This document shows, one piece after another, positions 1-8,060 of a DNA stretch of 13,721 nt. The notes beneath the pieces are model-generated. The model saw only the letters and a list, made by a program, of their open reading frames with translations, did no database searches and was not told the DNA's origin. The translations under genes were made by a program, and so were the position numbers. The DNA is from Fluviibacter sp041311015 (GTDB taxonomy: Bacteria; Pseudomonadota; Gammaproteobacteria; Burkholderiales; Rhodocyclaceae). The DNA lies in NCBI GenBank assembly GCA_041311015.1, contig JBFYKG010000035.1, forward strand, positions 1 through 13,721, read 5' to 3'. Each line of letters starts with the position of its first letter. The stretch's first letter is position 1.

Positions 1-804
1 TACGTACTGTTTGTCGTAAGACGGCGGGTTGCTACCCGGTTTCCAGGCATCGGCCGGCCAGAAACGTGATGAGTCCGGCGTGAGGATTTCGTCGATCAGA
101 TGCAGCGTGCCCTTGTCATCGATGCCAAATTCGAACTTGGTGTCGGCGATGATGATGCCCTTGGTAGCTGCATAATCAGCAGCTGCCTGGTAGAGGGCAA
201 AGGCCGCGTCACGGGCTTCGGTGACCAGTTTGGAACCGGTTTTGCCGGTGCCTTGGAGCAGGCTGTTGAGTTCCTTGTCGCAATGCGCCTGAGCCTGTTC
301 GAAGGAAATGTTTTCGTCGTGGTCACCCACGGCGGCCTTGGTGGCTGGCGTAAAGATCAGTTGTGGCAATTTATCAGCTTGCTGTAGACCTGCTGGCAGC
401 TTGATACCGCAAACGGCGCCGGTGTCCTGATAGTCTTTCCAGCCCGAGCCGATGATGTAGCCACGAACCACCGCTTCAATCGGCAGCGGGCGCAGACGCT
501 TTACCACCACGGCACGGTTACGCACCTGGGCGCGTTCGTTCTCGGCAACGACTGTTTCCGGATCGATATCGGTGCTGTGTGTGGCAACGATGTCGGCCAG
601 TTTTTTGAACCAGAAGCTGGCGGTTTGCGTGAGTACTTTGCCCTTGCCCGGAATCGGATCTGGCAGGATCACATCGAATGCCGACAGGCGGTCGCTGCTG
701 ACGACGAGGAGTTTGTCGTCACCCACGGCGTAGATGTCGCGCACCTTGCCCTTGGCAATCAGGGGCAGGCTGGTGATGGTCGATTCGAATAGGGCTTGAG
801 ACAT
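1..804 (-). CDS. purC: SAICAR synthase, 3' end cut off by window edge
   Basis: Phosphoribosylaminoimidazole-succinocarboxamide synthase joins CAIR and aspartate, using ATP, in purine biosynthesis in the cytoplasm. The frame runs open from ATG at 804 to base 1, giving 268 codons with no stop. The family's long form has roughly 290-300 residues, so about 25 C-terminal residues lie outside. Seen: the N-terminal nucleotide-binding segment GKVRDIYAVGDD (about 19-30), the SSDRLSAFD stretch (36-44), the first signature LPIEAVVRGYIIGS (107-120) and the second signature IADTKFEFG (219-227), followed by LIDEILTPDSSRFW. The GYIIGSGWKDYQ style is that of the long, Ade1-like subtype rather than the short E. 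coli form. It is the last visible gene of the tkt-gap-pgk-pyk-fba run, 18 bases after fba. No strong Shine-Dalgarno is seen, so it may be translationally coupled. The identification is secure. Confidence 0.96.
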   Translation of the reverse strand, partial: MSQALFESTITSLPLIAKGKVRDIYAVGDDKLLVVSSDRLSAFDVILPDPIPGKGKVLTQTASFWFKKLADIVATHSTDIDPETVVAENERAQVRNRAVVVKRLRPLPIEAVVRGYIIGSGWKDYQDTGAVCGIKLPAGLQQADKLPQLIFTPATKAAVGDHDENISFEQAQAHCDKELNSLLQGTGKTGSKLVTEARDAAFALYQAAADYAATKGIIIADTKFEFGIDDKGTLHLIDEILTPDSSRFWPADAWKPGSNPPSYDKQYV

Positions 805-822
805 AAGGGTTACCGGAGAAAA

Positions 823-1887
823 TTAACGAACGACTTGATTCAGTTTGCCTTCGGCATAGTTCAACGCCATCACGTCGAGCGGAATCGGCTTGATTTTGCT
901 GGCCTGGCCGGCGCAACCAAAGGCTTCGAAGCGGGCTTCACAGACCTTCTTGGCGGCTTCGCGGGCCGGTTTCAGATAATCGCGCGGGTCGAATTTGCTG
1001 GGGTTCTCGACAAAGTAACGGCGGATTGCGCCGGTCATCGCTAAGCGGATGTCGGTATCGATGTTGATCTTACGCACGCCGTGCTTGATGGCTTCCTGAA
1101 TTTCTTCAACCGGCACACCGTAGGTTTCCTTCATGTCGCCGCCAAATTCGCGGATCTCGGCCAGCAGTTCCTGCGGCACGGACGACGAACCGTGCATCAC
1201 TAGGTGGGTGTTCGGGATGCGGGCGTGAATTTCCTTGATGCGCCAGATGGCGAGGATGTCACCGGTGGGCTTCTTGGTGAACTTGTAGGCGCCGTGGCTG
1301 GTGCCAATTGCAATCGCCAGCGCGTCACACTGGGTGGCCTTGACGAAATCGGCGGCCTGGTCCGGATCCGTCAGCAGCTGATCCATGGTCATCTTACCTT
1401 CAGCCCCGTGGCCGTCTTCTTTGTCGCCGGTCATGGTTTCCAGTGAACCGAGAACACCGAGTTCCCCTTCAACCGAAACGCCAATGCTGTGCGACAGTTC
1501 AACGACCTTGCGGGTGACGTCGACGTTGTATTCGAATGAGGCAACCGTTTTACCGTCAGCTTGTAGTGAACCATCCATCATCACTGACGAGAAGCCGGAA
1601 CGAATCGCCGCCATACACACCGCTGGGCTTTGGCCATGATCCTGGTGCATGACGACCGGAATCTCGGGGTAAGCTTCCAGCGCGGCCAGAATCTGGTGGC
1701 GCAGGAAAGGCTCGCCCGCGTATTTACGGGCACCGGCCGAAGCTTGCATGATCACCGGCGCATTGAGCTTCTTGGCCGCTTCCATGATGGCCCAGACCTG
1801 TTCCATATTGTTGACGTTAAACGCGGGCAGGCCGTAGTTGTGTTCGGCGGCGTGGTCGAGCAGTTGGCGCAGCGAGACGAGGGACAT
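823..1887 (-). CDS. fba: class II fructose-bisphosphate aldolase (CbbA-like subtype)
   Basis: Zinc-dependent aldolase that reversibly splits fructose 1,6-bisphosphate into dihydroxyacetone phosphate and glyceraldehyde 3-phosphate. In pentose and Calvin metabolism it can also make sedoheptulose 1,7-bisphosphate. The product is 354 residues. Seen: HQDHG at 81-85, holding the catalytic Asp and a zinc His; the GELGVLGSLE segment; GTSHGAYK and MHGSSSVP, which contribute the other metal His residues and phosphate binding; and the NIDTD motif near residue 270. The sequence looks like the subtype found in Calvin-cycle clusters (CbbA) rather than E. coli FbaA; this rests on recalled family features. 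The start ATG is supported by GGAG seven bases upstream. It lies 41 bases after pyk and 18 bases before purC, so co-transcription is likely. Confidence 0.97.
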   Translation of the reverse strand: MSLVSLRQLLDHAAEHNYGLPAFNVNNMEQVWAIMEAAKKLNAPVIMQASAGARKYAGEPFLRHQILAALEAYPEIPVVMHQDHGQSPAVCMAAIRSGFSSVMMDGSLQADGKTVASFEYNVDVTRKVVELSHSIGVSVEGELGVLGSLETMTGDKEDGHGAEGKMTMDQLLTDPDQAADFVKATQCDALAIAIGTSHGAYKFTKKPTGDILAIWRIKEIHARIPNTHLVMHGSSSVPQELLAEIREFGGDMKETYGVPVEEIQEAIKHGVRKINIDTDIRLAMTGAIRRYFVENPSKFDPRDYLKPAREAAKKVCEARFEAFGCAGQASKIKPIPLDVMALNYAEGKLNQVVR

Positions 1888-1928
1888 AACAATCTCCGTG
1901 AGGCAGGTTGCCGGGTGAGGTTTAAGAA

Positions 1929-3374
1929 TTAACCGGTGAGATCGGGGGTTGCATGATCCCCGACGTGAACAATCTTGAGCGTATTGGTGCCGCCGGGGGT
2001 GCCAATGGGTTCACCGATGGTCATCACCACCAGATCACCACGTTCTACGGCACCTTGATCGAGCAAGACGGTTTCCGCGTCCGCGAGCATCATGTCGCGA
2101 TCCGGTTGGCTGCGTGGCATGAGCATCGGGTAGACATCACGATAGAGCGTCATGCGGTTGCGTGAGCTTTCGTCGGGCGTCAGGGCGAAAATTGGCACCC
2201 CACAGTTCAGGCGGCTCATCCACAGTGCGGTGGCGCCGGACTCGGTGAGTGCCGCAATGGCTTTGACCTTGAGATGGTGGGCCGTCCAGATAGCCGCCAT
2301 GGCAATTGACTGATCGACGCGTGTGAAGACACGGTCGAGGAATTCACTTTCCAGCATGACCGGGTAGGTGCGTTCAGCTTCGAGGCAGATGCGTGACATC
2401 GCCTCAACGGTTTCTACTGGGTAGTGGCCGCTGGCGGTTTCGGCCGAGAGCATCACGGCATCGGTCCCATCTAGGACGGCATTGGCGACATCAGAGACTT
2501 CGGCGCGGGTGGGAATCGGCGAGCTGATCATCGATTCCATCATCTGCGTGGCAGTGATGGCGAGCTTGTTCATCTCGCGCGCCATGCGGATCATGCGCTT
2601 CTGCAGTGCGGGCACCGCTGCATCGCCGACTTCGACCCCTAGGTCGCCACGGGCCACCATGATGCCGTCTGATGCTTCAAGAATTTCGGCGAGGTTCTCG
2701 ATGGCTTCGGTGCGTTCGATCTTGGCGATGATGAGCGACTTGCCGCCTGCCTTCTTCATCAGGTCGCGGGACAGATGGATATCCGCTGCTTCGCGAGGGA
2801 AGGAGATGGCGAGAAAATCGGCATTGATTTCAGCCGCCGTGATCATGTCGGCTTTGTCCTTGTCGGTCAGCGCCGGCGCTGAGAGGCCGCCACCCTTGCG
2901 GTTAATGCCCTTGTTGTTCGACAGGGGGCCACCCACGGCAACTTTAGTATGAATTTCCGGCCCGTTGACTGCTGTCACATTGAGTACGACGCGGCCATCG
3001 TCGAGCAACAGCACATCTCCAGCCTGCACATCGTTGGGCAGTTCCGGGTAGTCGAGGCCGACGCGCTCCTGATTGCCCAGCTTGCAGGCAGCATCGAGAA
3101 TGAATGTATCGCCTTTATTGAGCGTGATCTTGCCATCGGTAAATTTGCCAACACGGATCTTAGGCCCCTGCAGGTCGACCAGAATGCCGACCGGGCGACG
3201 ATGTTGCTGTGACAGTTCACGGACCAGCTTGGCTCGGGCGCGATGGTCATCTGCCGTGCCATGACTGAAGTTGAGGCGGACGACATCCACGCCGGCAGCG
3301 ATCAATGCGCCCAGCGCCTCCGGCGACGAGCTGGCGGGGCCGAGGGTGGCAACGATCTTGGTGCTGCGGAGCAT
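1929..3374 (-). CDS. pyk: pyruvate kinase
   Basis: Transfers phosphate from phosphoenolpyruvate to ADP, giving pyruvate and ATP, the last step of glycolysis. The product is 481 residues, the usual bacterial length. Seen in order: STKIVATLGPAS at the N-terminus, VRLNFSHG (substrate and K+ site), VDLQGPKIRVG, the active-site stretch IIAKIERTEAIENL, MVARGDLGVE, and ATQMMESM followed by the DGTDAVMLSAETA segment, then the regulatory C-terminal domain. Overall it resembles the PykA (type II) group more than PykF; I am less sure of that subtype. The start ATG is preceded by AAAGGA at good spacing. It sits between pgk and fba with gaps of 19 and 41 bases. Pyruvate kinase is glycolytic and is not needed for gluconeogenesis or a Calvin cycle, so its place here suggests that the operon serves general central metabolism. 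Confidence 0.97.
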   Translation of the reverse strand: MLRSTKIVATLGPASSSPEALGALIAAGVDVVRLNFSHGTADDHRARAKLVRELSQQHRRPVGILVDLQGPKIRVGKFTDGKITLNKGDTFILDAACKLGNQERVGLDYPELPNDVQAGDVLLLDDGRVVLNVTAVNGPEIHTKVAVGGPLSNNKGINRKGGGLSAPALTDKDKADMITAAEINADFLAISFPREAADIHLSRDLMKKAGGKSLIIAKIERTEAIENLAEILEASDGIMVARGDLGVEVGDAAVPALQKRMIRMAREMNKLAITATQMMESMISSPIPTRAEVSDVANAVLDGTDAVMLSAETASGHYPVETVEAMSRICLEAERTYPVMLESEFLDRVFTRVDQSIAMAAIWTAHHLKVKAIAALTESGATALWMSRLNCGVPIFALTPDESSRNRMTLYRDVYPMLMPRSQPDRDMMLADAETVLLDQGAVERGDLVVMTIGEPIGTPGGTNTLKIVHVGDHATPDLTG

Positions 3375-3393
3375 AACAGTCCTTTAATGGCGT

Positions 3394-4578
3394 TTAGCCG
3401 TTGGCACGGGCTTCGAGGGCTTCGATAGCGGGCAGCGTCTTGCCTTCGAGAAACTCCAGGAAAGCACCGCCGCCGGTCGAGATGTAACCTACGTCGTCAG
3501 CAATCTTGAATTTGGCAATAGCGGCCAAGGTATCTCCACCGCCGGCAATCGAGAAGGCATCCGAGTGCGCAATGGCTGATGACATCATCTTGGTGCCACC
3601 GGCGAACTGATCGTGTTCGAATACGCCAACCGGCCCGTTCCAGATAATGGTGCCGGCATGGGCAATGATGTCTGACAGGCGGGCAGCGGTCTTCGGGCCG
3701 ACATCCAGAATGCGGTCATGGGCAGTGACTTCATCTACGGGAATCTTATTGGCACGCGCCAGTGCCGAGACTTCATCCGCTACAACCACATCCACCGGGA
3801 GGGGCACTTCGGCGCCACGAGCCTTCATCATATCCATGATGGCTTGAGCCTCTTTGACCAGCTCCGGTTCAGCCAGCGACTCACCAATACGATGGCCGGT
3901 GGCCAGCAGGAAGGTGTTAGCGATACCACCACCGACGATCAGCTGGTCAACCTTTTCCGCCAGTGACTTGAGAATGACCAGCTTCGACGAGACCTTGGCG
4001 CCACCAACGATGGCGACCAGTGGGCGGGCCGGGTTTTCAATGGCCTTTGCTAGCGCATCAATTTCGCCGCCCATCAGCATGCCTGCGCAGGCCACTGGGG
4101 CAAAGCGGGCAATGCCGTGGGTGGTAGCTTCAGCTCGGTGGGCCGTACCGAACGCATCGTTCACATAGACATCACAGAGCTTGGCCATCTTCTGAGCCAG
4201 TTCTTCGTTGTCTTTCTTCTCGCCCTTATTGCAGCGGCAGTTTTCCAGCAGGACCACTTCGCCCGGTTTGACTTCAAAACCGCCATCAACCCAGTTCTGT
4301 ATCAGGCGGACCGGTTTATTCAGCAGCTGACCGAGACGTACGGCTACCGGCATCAGCGTGTCGTCGGCTTTGACTTCGCCTTCGGTCGGCCGACCGAGGT
4401 GCGAGGTCACCATCACCGCGGCACCGTTATCGAGGCAGTACTTGATCGACGGGATCGAGGCGCGGATTCGGGTGTCTTCAGTGATGTTACCGGCATCATC
4501 CTGCGGGACGTTGAGGTCGGCACGGATGAAAACGCGTTTGCCTTTGACATCGACATCGGTCAGCTTCTTAACATTCAT
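3394..4578 (-). CDS. pgk: phosphoglycerate kinase
   Basis: Reversibly transfers phosphate between 1,3-bisphosphoglycerate and ADP, serving glycolysis, gluconeogenesis and the Calvin cycle. The product is 394 residues, typical for bacterial Pgk. Seen: RADLNVP at 19-25 (substrate binding), TSHLGRP at 58-64, GGAKVSSK at 192-199 (ATP-side lysine), WNGPVGVFE, GGGDT at 346-350 and STGGGAFLEFLEGK from 367, so both lobes are complete. The loop usually read as ENVRF is ENCRC here, a mild substitution outside the key residues. The ATG at 4578 has GGAG upstream. Gaps to gap and pyk are 24 and 19 bases, so it is internal to the operon with no room for its own terminator. Confidence 0.98.
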   Translation of the reverse strand: MNVKKLTDVDVKGKRVFIRADLNVPQDDAGNITEDTRIRASIPSIKYCLDNGAAVMVTSHLGRPTEGEVKADDTLMPVAVRLGQLLNKPVRLIQNWVDGGFEVKPGEVVLLENCRCNKGEKKDNEELAQKMAKLCDVYVNDAFGTAHRAEATTHGIARFAPVACAGMLMGGEIDALAKAIENPARPLVAIVGGAKVSSKLVILKSLAEKVDQLIVGGGIANTFLLATGHRIGESLAEPELVKEAQAIMDMMKARGAEVPLPVDVVVADEVSALARANKIPVDEVTAHDRILDVGPKTAARLSDIIAHAGTIIWNGPVGVFEHDQFAGGTKMMSSAIAHSDAFSIAGGGDTLAAIAKFKIADDVGYISTGGGAFLEFLEGKTLPAIEALEARANG

Positions 4579-4602
4579 GATCAGGCTCCGTGGTAACGGG
4601 GA

Positions 4603-5631
4603 TTACTTGGCATTAATCCAGGCGCGGGCGGTGTCCAGCATGCGACAGCTGTAACCCCACTCGTTGTCGTACCAGGCCAGAACCTTAACCAGCGTGCTGC
4701 CGTCTTCGGCCTGGATCACACGGGTTTGCGTGGCATCAAAGGTCGATGAATGCGGATCGTGGTTGAAGTCCGAAGACACAAGCGGATCGTTGTTGACGGC
4801 CAGCACGTTCTTCATCGGGCCGTTGGCGGCAGCCGTCATCAGGCTGTTGATTTCGTCCTTGGTGGTCGGGCGGTCAGTCGTGAAGGTCAGGTCGACCAGC
4901 GACACGTTGATGGTTGGCACGCGCAGCGCGAAACCGTCAAACTTGCCTTTCAGTTGCGGCAGCACCAGACCCACGGCCGCAGCAGCGCCGGTCTTGGTCG
5001 GGATGATGTTCTGGGCGGCGGCGCGGGCGCGACGCAGATCCTTGTGGCGTACGTCCACAGTCACCTGGTCGTTGGTGTAGGCGTGAACCGTGGTCATCAG
5101 GCCAGACTTGATACCGACGTTGTCCGACAGAATCTTGGCCACCGGGGCCAGGCAGTTGGTGGTGCACGAGGCATTCGACACAACCGTCATATCGCCCTTC
5201 AGCACGTCGGTGTTTACGCCGAATACCACGGTGGCGTCAACGTCATCGCCACCAGGAGCCGAGATCAGCACGCGCTTGGCGCCTTGTTCCAGCAGGGCTT
5301 GAGCCTTGGCCTTCGAGGTGTACGCGCCGGTACATTCCAGCACCATGTCGACCTTGTGGTCGGCCCAGTTGATGGCCTTAGGGTCCTTGGTCGAGTAGAA
5401 AGCAATTTTCTTGCCGTCGATGATGATGCAGTTTTCACCTTCAATCTCTACCGAAGTGCGGAAACGGCCATGCGTGGTGTCGTACTTTAGCAGGTGGGCG
5501 TTGGTCTTCAGATCGCCTGAGGCGTTGATGGCGACCAGATTGAACTCGTTCTGCAGACCCAGTTCATAAATTGCGCGCAGGGTGCAACGACCGATACGAC
5601 CGAAACCGTTGATAGCAACATTAATAGCCAT
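4603..5631 (-). CDS. gap: glyceraldehyde-3-phosphate dehydrogenase, possibly NADP-using
   Basis: Interconverts glyceraldehyde 3-phosphate and 1,3-bisphosphoglycerate with a nicotinamide cofactor. The product is 342 residues. Seen: the Rossmann motif INGFGRIGR (7-15), the catalytic segment SNASCTTNC (152-160, nucleophile Cys156), HAYTNDQ, LRRARAAAQNIIPT, the RVPTINVSLVDLT stretch and the C-terminal WYDNEWGYSCRMLD. After the second beta strand the protein reads INASGD (35-40), where NAD-specific enzymes usually have an Asp directly after the Asn. B. subtilis GapB, an NADP-preferring enzyme, has INAS at this place from memory, so NADP or dual use is inferred. The FNHDPHSSTFDATQTRV segment recalls erythrose-4-phosphate dehydrogenase (Epd), but position among tkt, pgk and fba favours Gap. 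GGAGTAA precedes the ATG. The gap from tkt is 39 bases. Confidence 0.95.
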   Translation of the reverse strand: MAINVAINGFGRIGRCTLRAIYELGLQNEFNLVAINASGDLKTNAHLLKYDTTHGRFRTSVEIEGENCIIIDGKKIAFYSTKDPKAINWADHKVDMVLECTGAYTSKAKAQALLEQGAKRVLISAPGGDDVDATVVFGVNTDVLKGDMTVVSNASCTTNCLAPVAKILSDNVGIKSGLMTTVHAYTNDQVTVDVRHKDLRRARAAAQNIIPTKTGAAAAVGLVLPQLKGKFDGFALRVPTINVSLVDLTFTTDRPTTKDEINSLMTAAANGPMKNVLAVNNDPLVSSDFNHDPHSSTFDATQTRVIQAEDGSTLVKVLAWYDNEWGYSCRMLDTARAWINAK

Positions 5632-5670
5632 GGTTCTTACTCCGTGTGTATGTAGATATAAGACTGCAGA

Positions 5671-7716
5671 TTATTTAGAGATCACACCGCGAACGGTGTT
5701 GACGACGTTTTCGACGGTGAAGCCGAATTCCTTGAAGAGCAAACCGGCAGGGGCCGATTCGCCAAAGCGGGCGAGGCCGACAACGGCGCCGTCCAGGCCG
5801 ACATATTTGTACCAGCCGTCCGGATGGCCGGCTTCGATGGCAACGCGGGGCAGCCCAGCAGGCAGTACTCGGTCGCGCCAGGCTTTATCTTGCTTGTCGA
5901 AGGTGGTTGTTGAAGGCATCGACACAACGTTCACTGCAACACCTGCTTCAGCCAATGCCGTTTGAGCATCCAGCGCTAGTTTCACTTCGGAACCGGTGGC
6001 AATCAGCACGGCTTTAGCATTGGCAGCGGGTGACACCACATAACCCCCACGGGCCACATCGGTAGCTGCGGTTTTGTTAGCAACCGGCGGCAGGTTCTGA
6101 CGCGATAGCAGCAGGGCAGTCGGGCCGTTGGCGTTTTCCACAGCCTTGACCCAGGCAATCGCTGTTTCAGTCGCATCGGCCGGGCGCCCGACGTCTAGAT
6201 TCGGGATGATACGCAATGAAGCAGCATGCTCGATGGGTTGGTGCGTCGGGCCATCTTCACCCAGACCAATTGAATCGTGGGTGTAGACCATGATCTGGCG
6301 GATTTTCATCAGCGCGGCCATGCGGATCGCGTTACGTGCGTAATCCGAGAACACCATGAAGGTGGCGGTGTAGGGAATGAAGCCACCAGCCAAGGCGATG
6401 CCGTTGGCAATGGCGGTCATGCCGAATTCGCGCACGCCGTAGAACAGGTAGTTACCACCGGCTTCAGCTGTAACGCCCTTGGCGCCCTTCCACCAGGTCA
6501 GGTTGGAACCGGCCAGGTCAGCCGAGCCACCCAGCAGCTCTGGCAGGTTGGGCGCGAGCGCTTCAATGGCAAGCTGTGATGCCTTGCGCGTCGCAACTGT
6601 TTCGGCCTTAGCCTGAGTTGCGGCGATAAACTCTTGTGCGGTCTTGGCCCATGTGGCGGGCAGCTTGCCCGACAGACGGCGCGTAAATTCAGCGGCTTCG
6701 GCAGGGAAGGCAGCGCTGTAGGCAGCAAAGGTTTTGTCCCAGGCGGCTTCGCGCTCAGCGCCCGCGGCGCAGGCGTTCCAGGCGGCGTAGACGTTGGCCG
6801 GAATTTCAAAGGGGACATGCGGCCAGCCAATGACTTCGCGTGTGGCGGCGATCTCTTCGTGGCCCAGTGGGGCACCATGGACATCGGCACTATTGGCCTT
6901 GTTGGGCGAGCCCATGCCGATGGCGGTACGGCAGCAGATCAGCGTTGGGCGCGAGGCATCGGCCTTAGCGGCTTTGATGGCGGCATCCAGAGCAGCAGCG
7001 TTATGGCCATCCACATTGGGGATCACTTGCCAACCGTAGGCAGCAAAGCGGCCCGGCGTGTCGTCGGTGAACCAGCCTTCAACCTGGCCATCAATGGAGA
7101 TGCCATTGTCGTCCCAGAAAGCGATCAGTTTGCCCAGGCCCAACGTGCCGGCCAGCGAGCAGGCTTCATGCGACACGCCTTCCATGAGGCAGCCATCGCC
7201 CATGAAGGCGTAGGTGTGGTGGTCCACGATATTGTGACCATCGCGGTTGAATTCGGCGGCCAGCAGTTTTTCGTTGATGGCCATGCCCACGGCGTTGGCA
7301 ATGCCCTGGCCGAGTGGACCGGTCGTCGTTTCAACACCCGGGGTGTAACCGTATTCGGGGTGCCCCGGGGTGCGGCTATGCAGTTGGCGGAATTGCTTGA
7401 GGTCTTCGATGCTCAGGTCGTAGCCGGTCAGGTGCAGCAGGGCGTAGAGCAGCATCGAGCCGTGGCCGTTCGACAGCACAAAGCGGTCGCGGTTGGGCCA
7501 GGCCGGGTTGGCCGGGTTGTGGTTCAGGTGATGTCGCCAGAGCACTTCGGCAATTTCGGCCATGCCAAGCGGCATGCCGGGGTGGCCGGAGTTGGCCTGC
7601 TGGACCGCGTCCATGGCCAGGGTGCGAATCGCACCGGTAATTTCGTTGTAGGCCGGAGCTGCGGGCGCTGGGCGGGCAGGACGGGAGGGTGTATTGGCGG
7701 CAGACAGTGAAGACAC
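5671..7716 (-). CDS. tkt: transketolase, GTG start
   Basis: Thiamine-diphosphate enzyme moving two-carbon units between sugar phosphates in the pentose phosphate and Calvin pathways. The product is 681 residues against about 663 in E. coli. Seen: SGHPGMPLGMAE (43-54), SNGHGSMLLYALLHL, the cofactor and Mg motif GDGCLMEG (173-180) with WDDNGISIDG (201-210), DVHGAPLG, GGSADLAGSN, YGVREFGM with the catalytic Glu, THDSIGLGEDGPTHQP and SRQNLP. The only plausible start is GTG at 7716: no ATG lies upstream before an in-frame stop near 7774, and the first internal ATG is too far inside the conserved region. This start adds an Ala/Pro-rich N-terminal tail of about 19 residues relative to E. coli. No clear Shine-Dalgarno is seen. 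It is the first gene of the six-gene run and lies just below a predicted promoter. Confidence 0.96.
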   Translation of the reverse strand: MSSLSAANTPSRPARPAPAAPAYNEITGAIRTLAMDAVQQANSGHPGMPLGMAEIAEVLWRHHLNHNPANPAWPNRDRFVLSNGHGSMLLYALLHLTGYDLSIEDLKQFRQLHSRTPGHPEYGYTPGVETTTGPLGQGIANAVGMAINEKLLAAEFNRDGHNIVDHHTYAFMGDGCLMEGVSHEACSLAGTLGLGKLIAFWDDNGISIDGQVEGWFTDDTPGRFAAYGWQVIPNVDGHNAAALDAAIKAAKADASRPTLICCRTAIGMGSPNKANSADVHGAPLGHEEIAATREVIGWPHVPFEIPANVYAAWNACAAGAEREAAWDKTFAAYSAAFPAEAAEFTRRLSGKLPATWAKTAQEFIAATQAKAETVATRKASQLAIEALAPNLPELLGGSADLAGSNLTWWKGAKGVTAEAGGNYLFYGVREFGMTAIANGIALAGGFIPYTATFMVFSDYARNAIRMAALMKIRQIMVYTHDSIGLGEDGPTHQPIEHAASLRIIPNLDVGRPADATETAIAWVKAVENANGPTALLLSRQNLPPVANKTAATDVARGGYVVSPAANAKAVLIATGSEVKLALDAQTALAEAGVAVNVVSMPSTTTFDKQDKAWRDRVLPAGLPRVAIEAGHPDGWYKYVGLDGAVVGLARFGESAPAGLLFKEFGFTVENVVNTVRGVISK

Positions 7717-7740
7717 GACAAAGGCCCGGCAAAAGACGCA

Positions 7741-7769
7741 ATTATCGGCTAAAACGGGCGTGGCTGCAA
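7741..7769 (-). promoter_or_regulatory. predicted sigma70 promoter of the tkt operon
   Basis: On the minus strand a -10 box GATAAT (7741-7746, 5 of 6 consensus) lies exactly 17 bases below a -35 box TTGCAG (7764-7769, 3 of 6, with the key TTG). Transcription would begin near 7734, leaving a leader of only about 18 bases before the GTG start of tkt. Placement directly before the first gene of the run supports it. It is inferred from consensus alone. Confidence 0.6.
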
Positions 7770-7874
7770 AGAATCAGGCCCCTGGATTGCCTGAAAAACT
7801 AGAAAGTCCTTTGTCGCTGGTTGATTACCGCTGAGAGTTCAGGTGCGCCCTGAGACGCTTGGCTTCTAGGTCCG

Positions 7875-7950
7875 GGTCTGCCGCGATCAAAGGCGCCCTC
7901 ATACGTCGCAAGCTCCCCAAATCGGGCTAACCTTTGATCCGCGACAGACC
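7875..7950. repeat. imperfect inverted repeat, arms about 20 bases
   Basis: The left arm (7875-7893) reads GGTCTGCCGCGATCAAAGG. The reverse complement of the right arm (7931-7950) reads GGTCTGTCGCGGATCAAAGG, so they differ by one substitution and one extra G. The 37-base loop itself holds GCCC (7895-7898) facing GGGC (7924-7927). A CTA flanks both outer ends. It could fold as a long RNA or DNA hairpin. Possible roles include a small mobile or REP-type element, an mRNA-stabilising structure after fbp, or an attenuator; the sequence does not decide. Confidence 0.7.
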
Positions 7951-8028
7951 TTAGATCGTGACGGGTTTGTTTTCAGAGGCCGCAATCGATTGAAAGCAGT
8001 ATGCGGGGTCAAGTTTGGCGCGATTTCG

Positions 8029-8060
8029 AGCGCTTGCGCTATGAGCGCCGGGCTTGCCCC
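8029..8060. repeat. cluster of short REP-like palindromes
   Basis: Three neighbouring stems with tiny loops: AGCGC-TT-GCGCT (8029-8040), GCGCT-ATG-AGCGC (8036-8048) and GGGC-TT-GCCC (8050-8059). The first two share the middle arm, so they exclude each other. The GGGCTTGCCC core resembles the stems of REP elements in some proteobacteria. It sits about 50 bases past the fbp stop in the direction of transcription. Confidence 0.5.

Noticed and set aside
6634..7710. Long 358-residue plus-strand frame antisense to tkt.
   Set aside because: It lies wholly within the well-supported transketolase gene, has no recognisable motifs, and is explained by high G+C codon bias leaving few stops on the other strand. 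The same holds for the 246-residue frame antisense to gap (4750-5490).
7692..7829. Short plus-strand open frame ending ...LESPLSLVDYR across the tkt start and promoter.
   Set aside because: It begins only with TTG, lacks a ribosome binding site, overlaps the certain tkt 5' end and matches no family I recognise.
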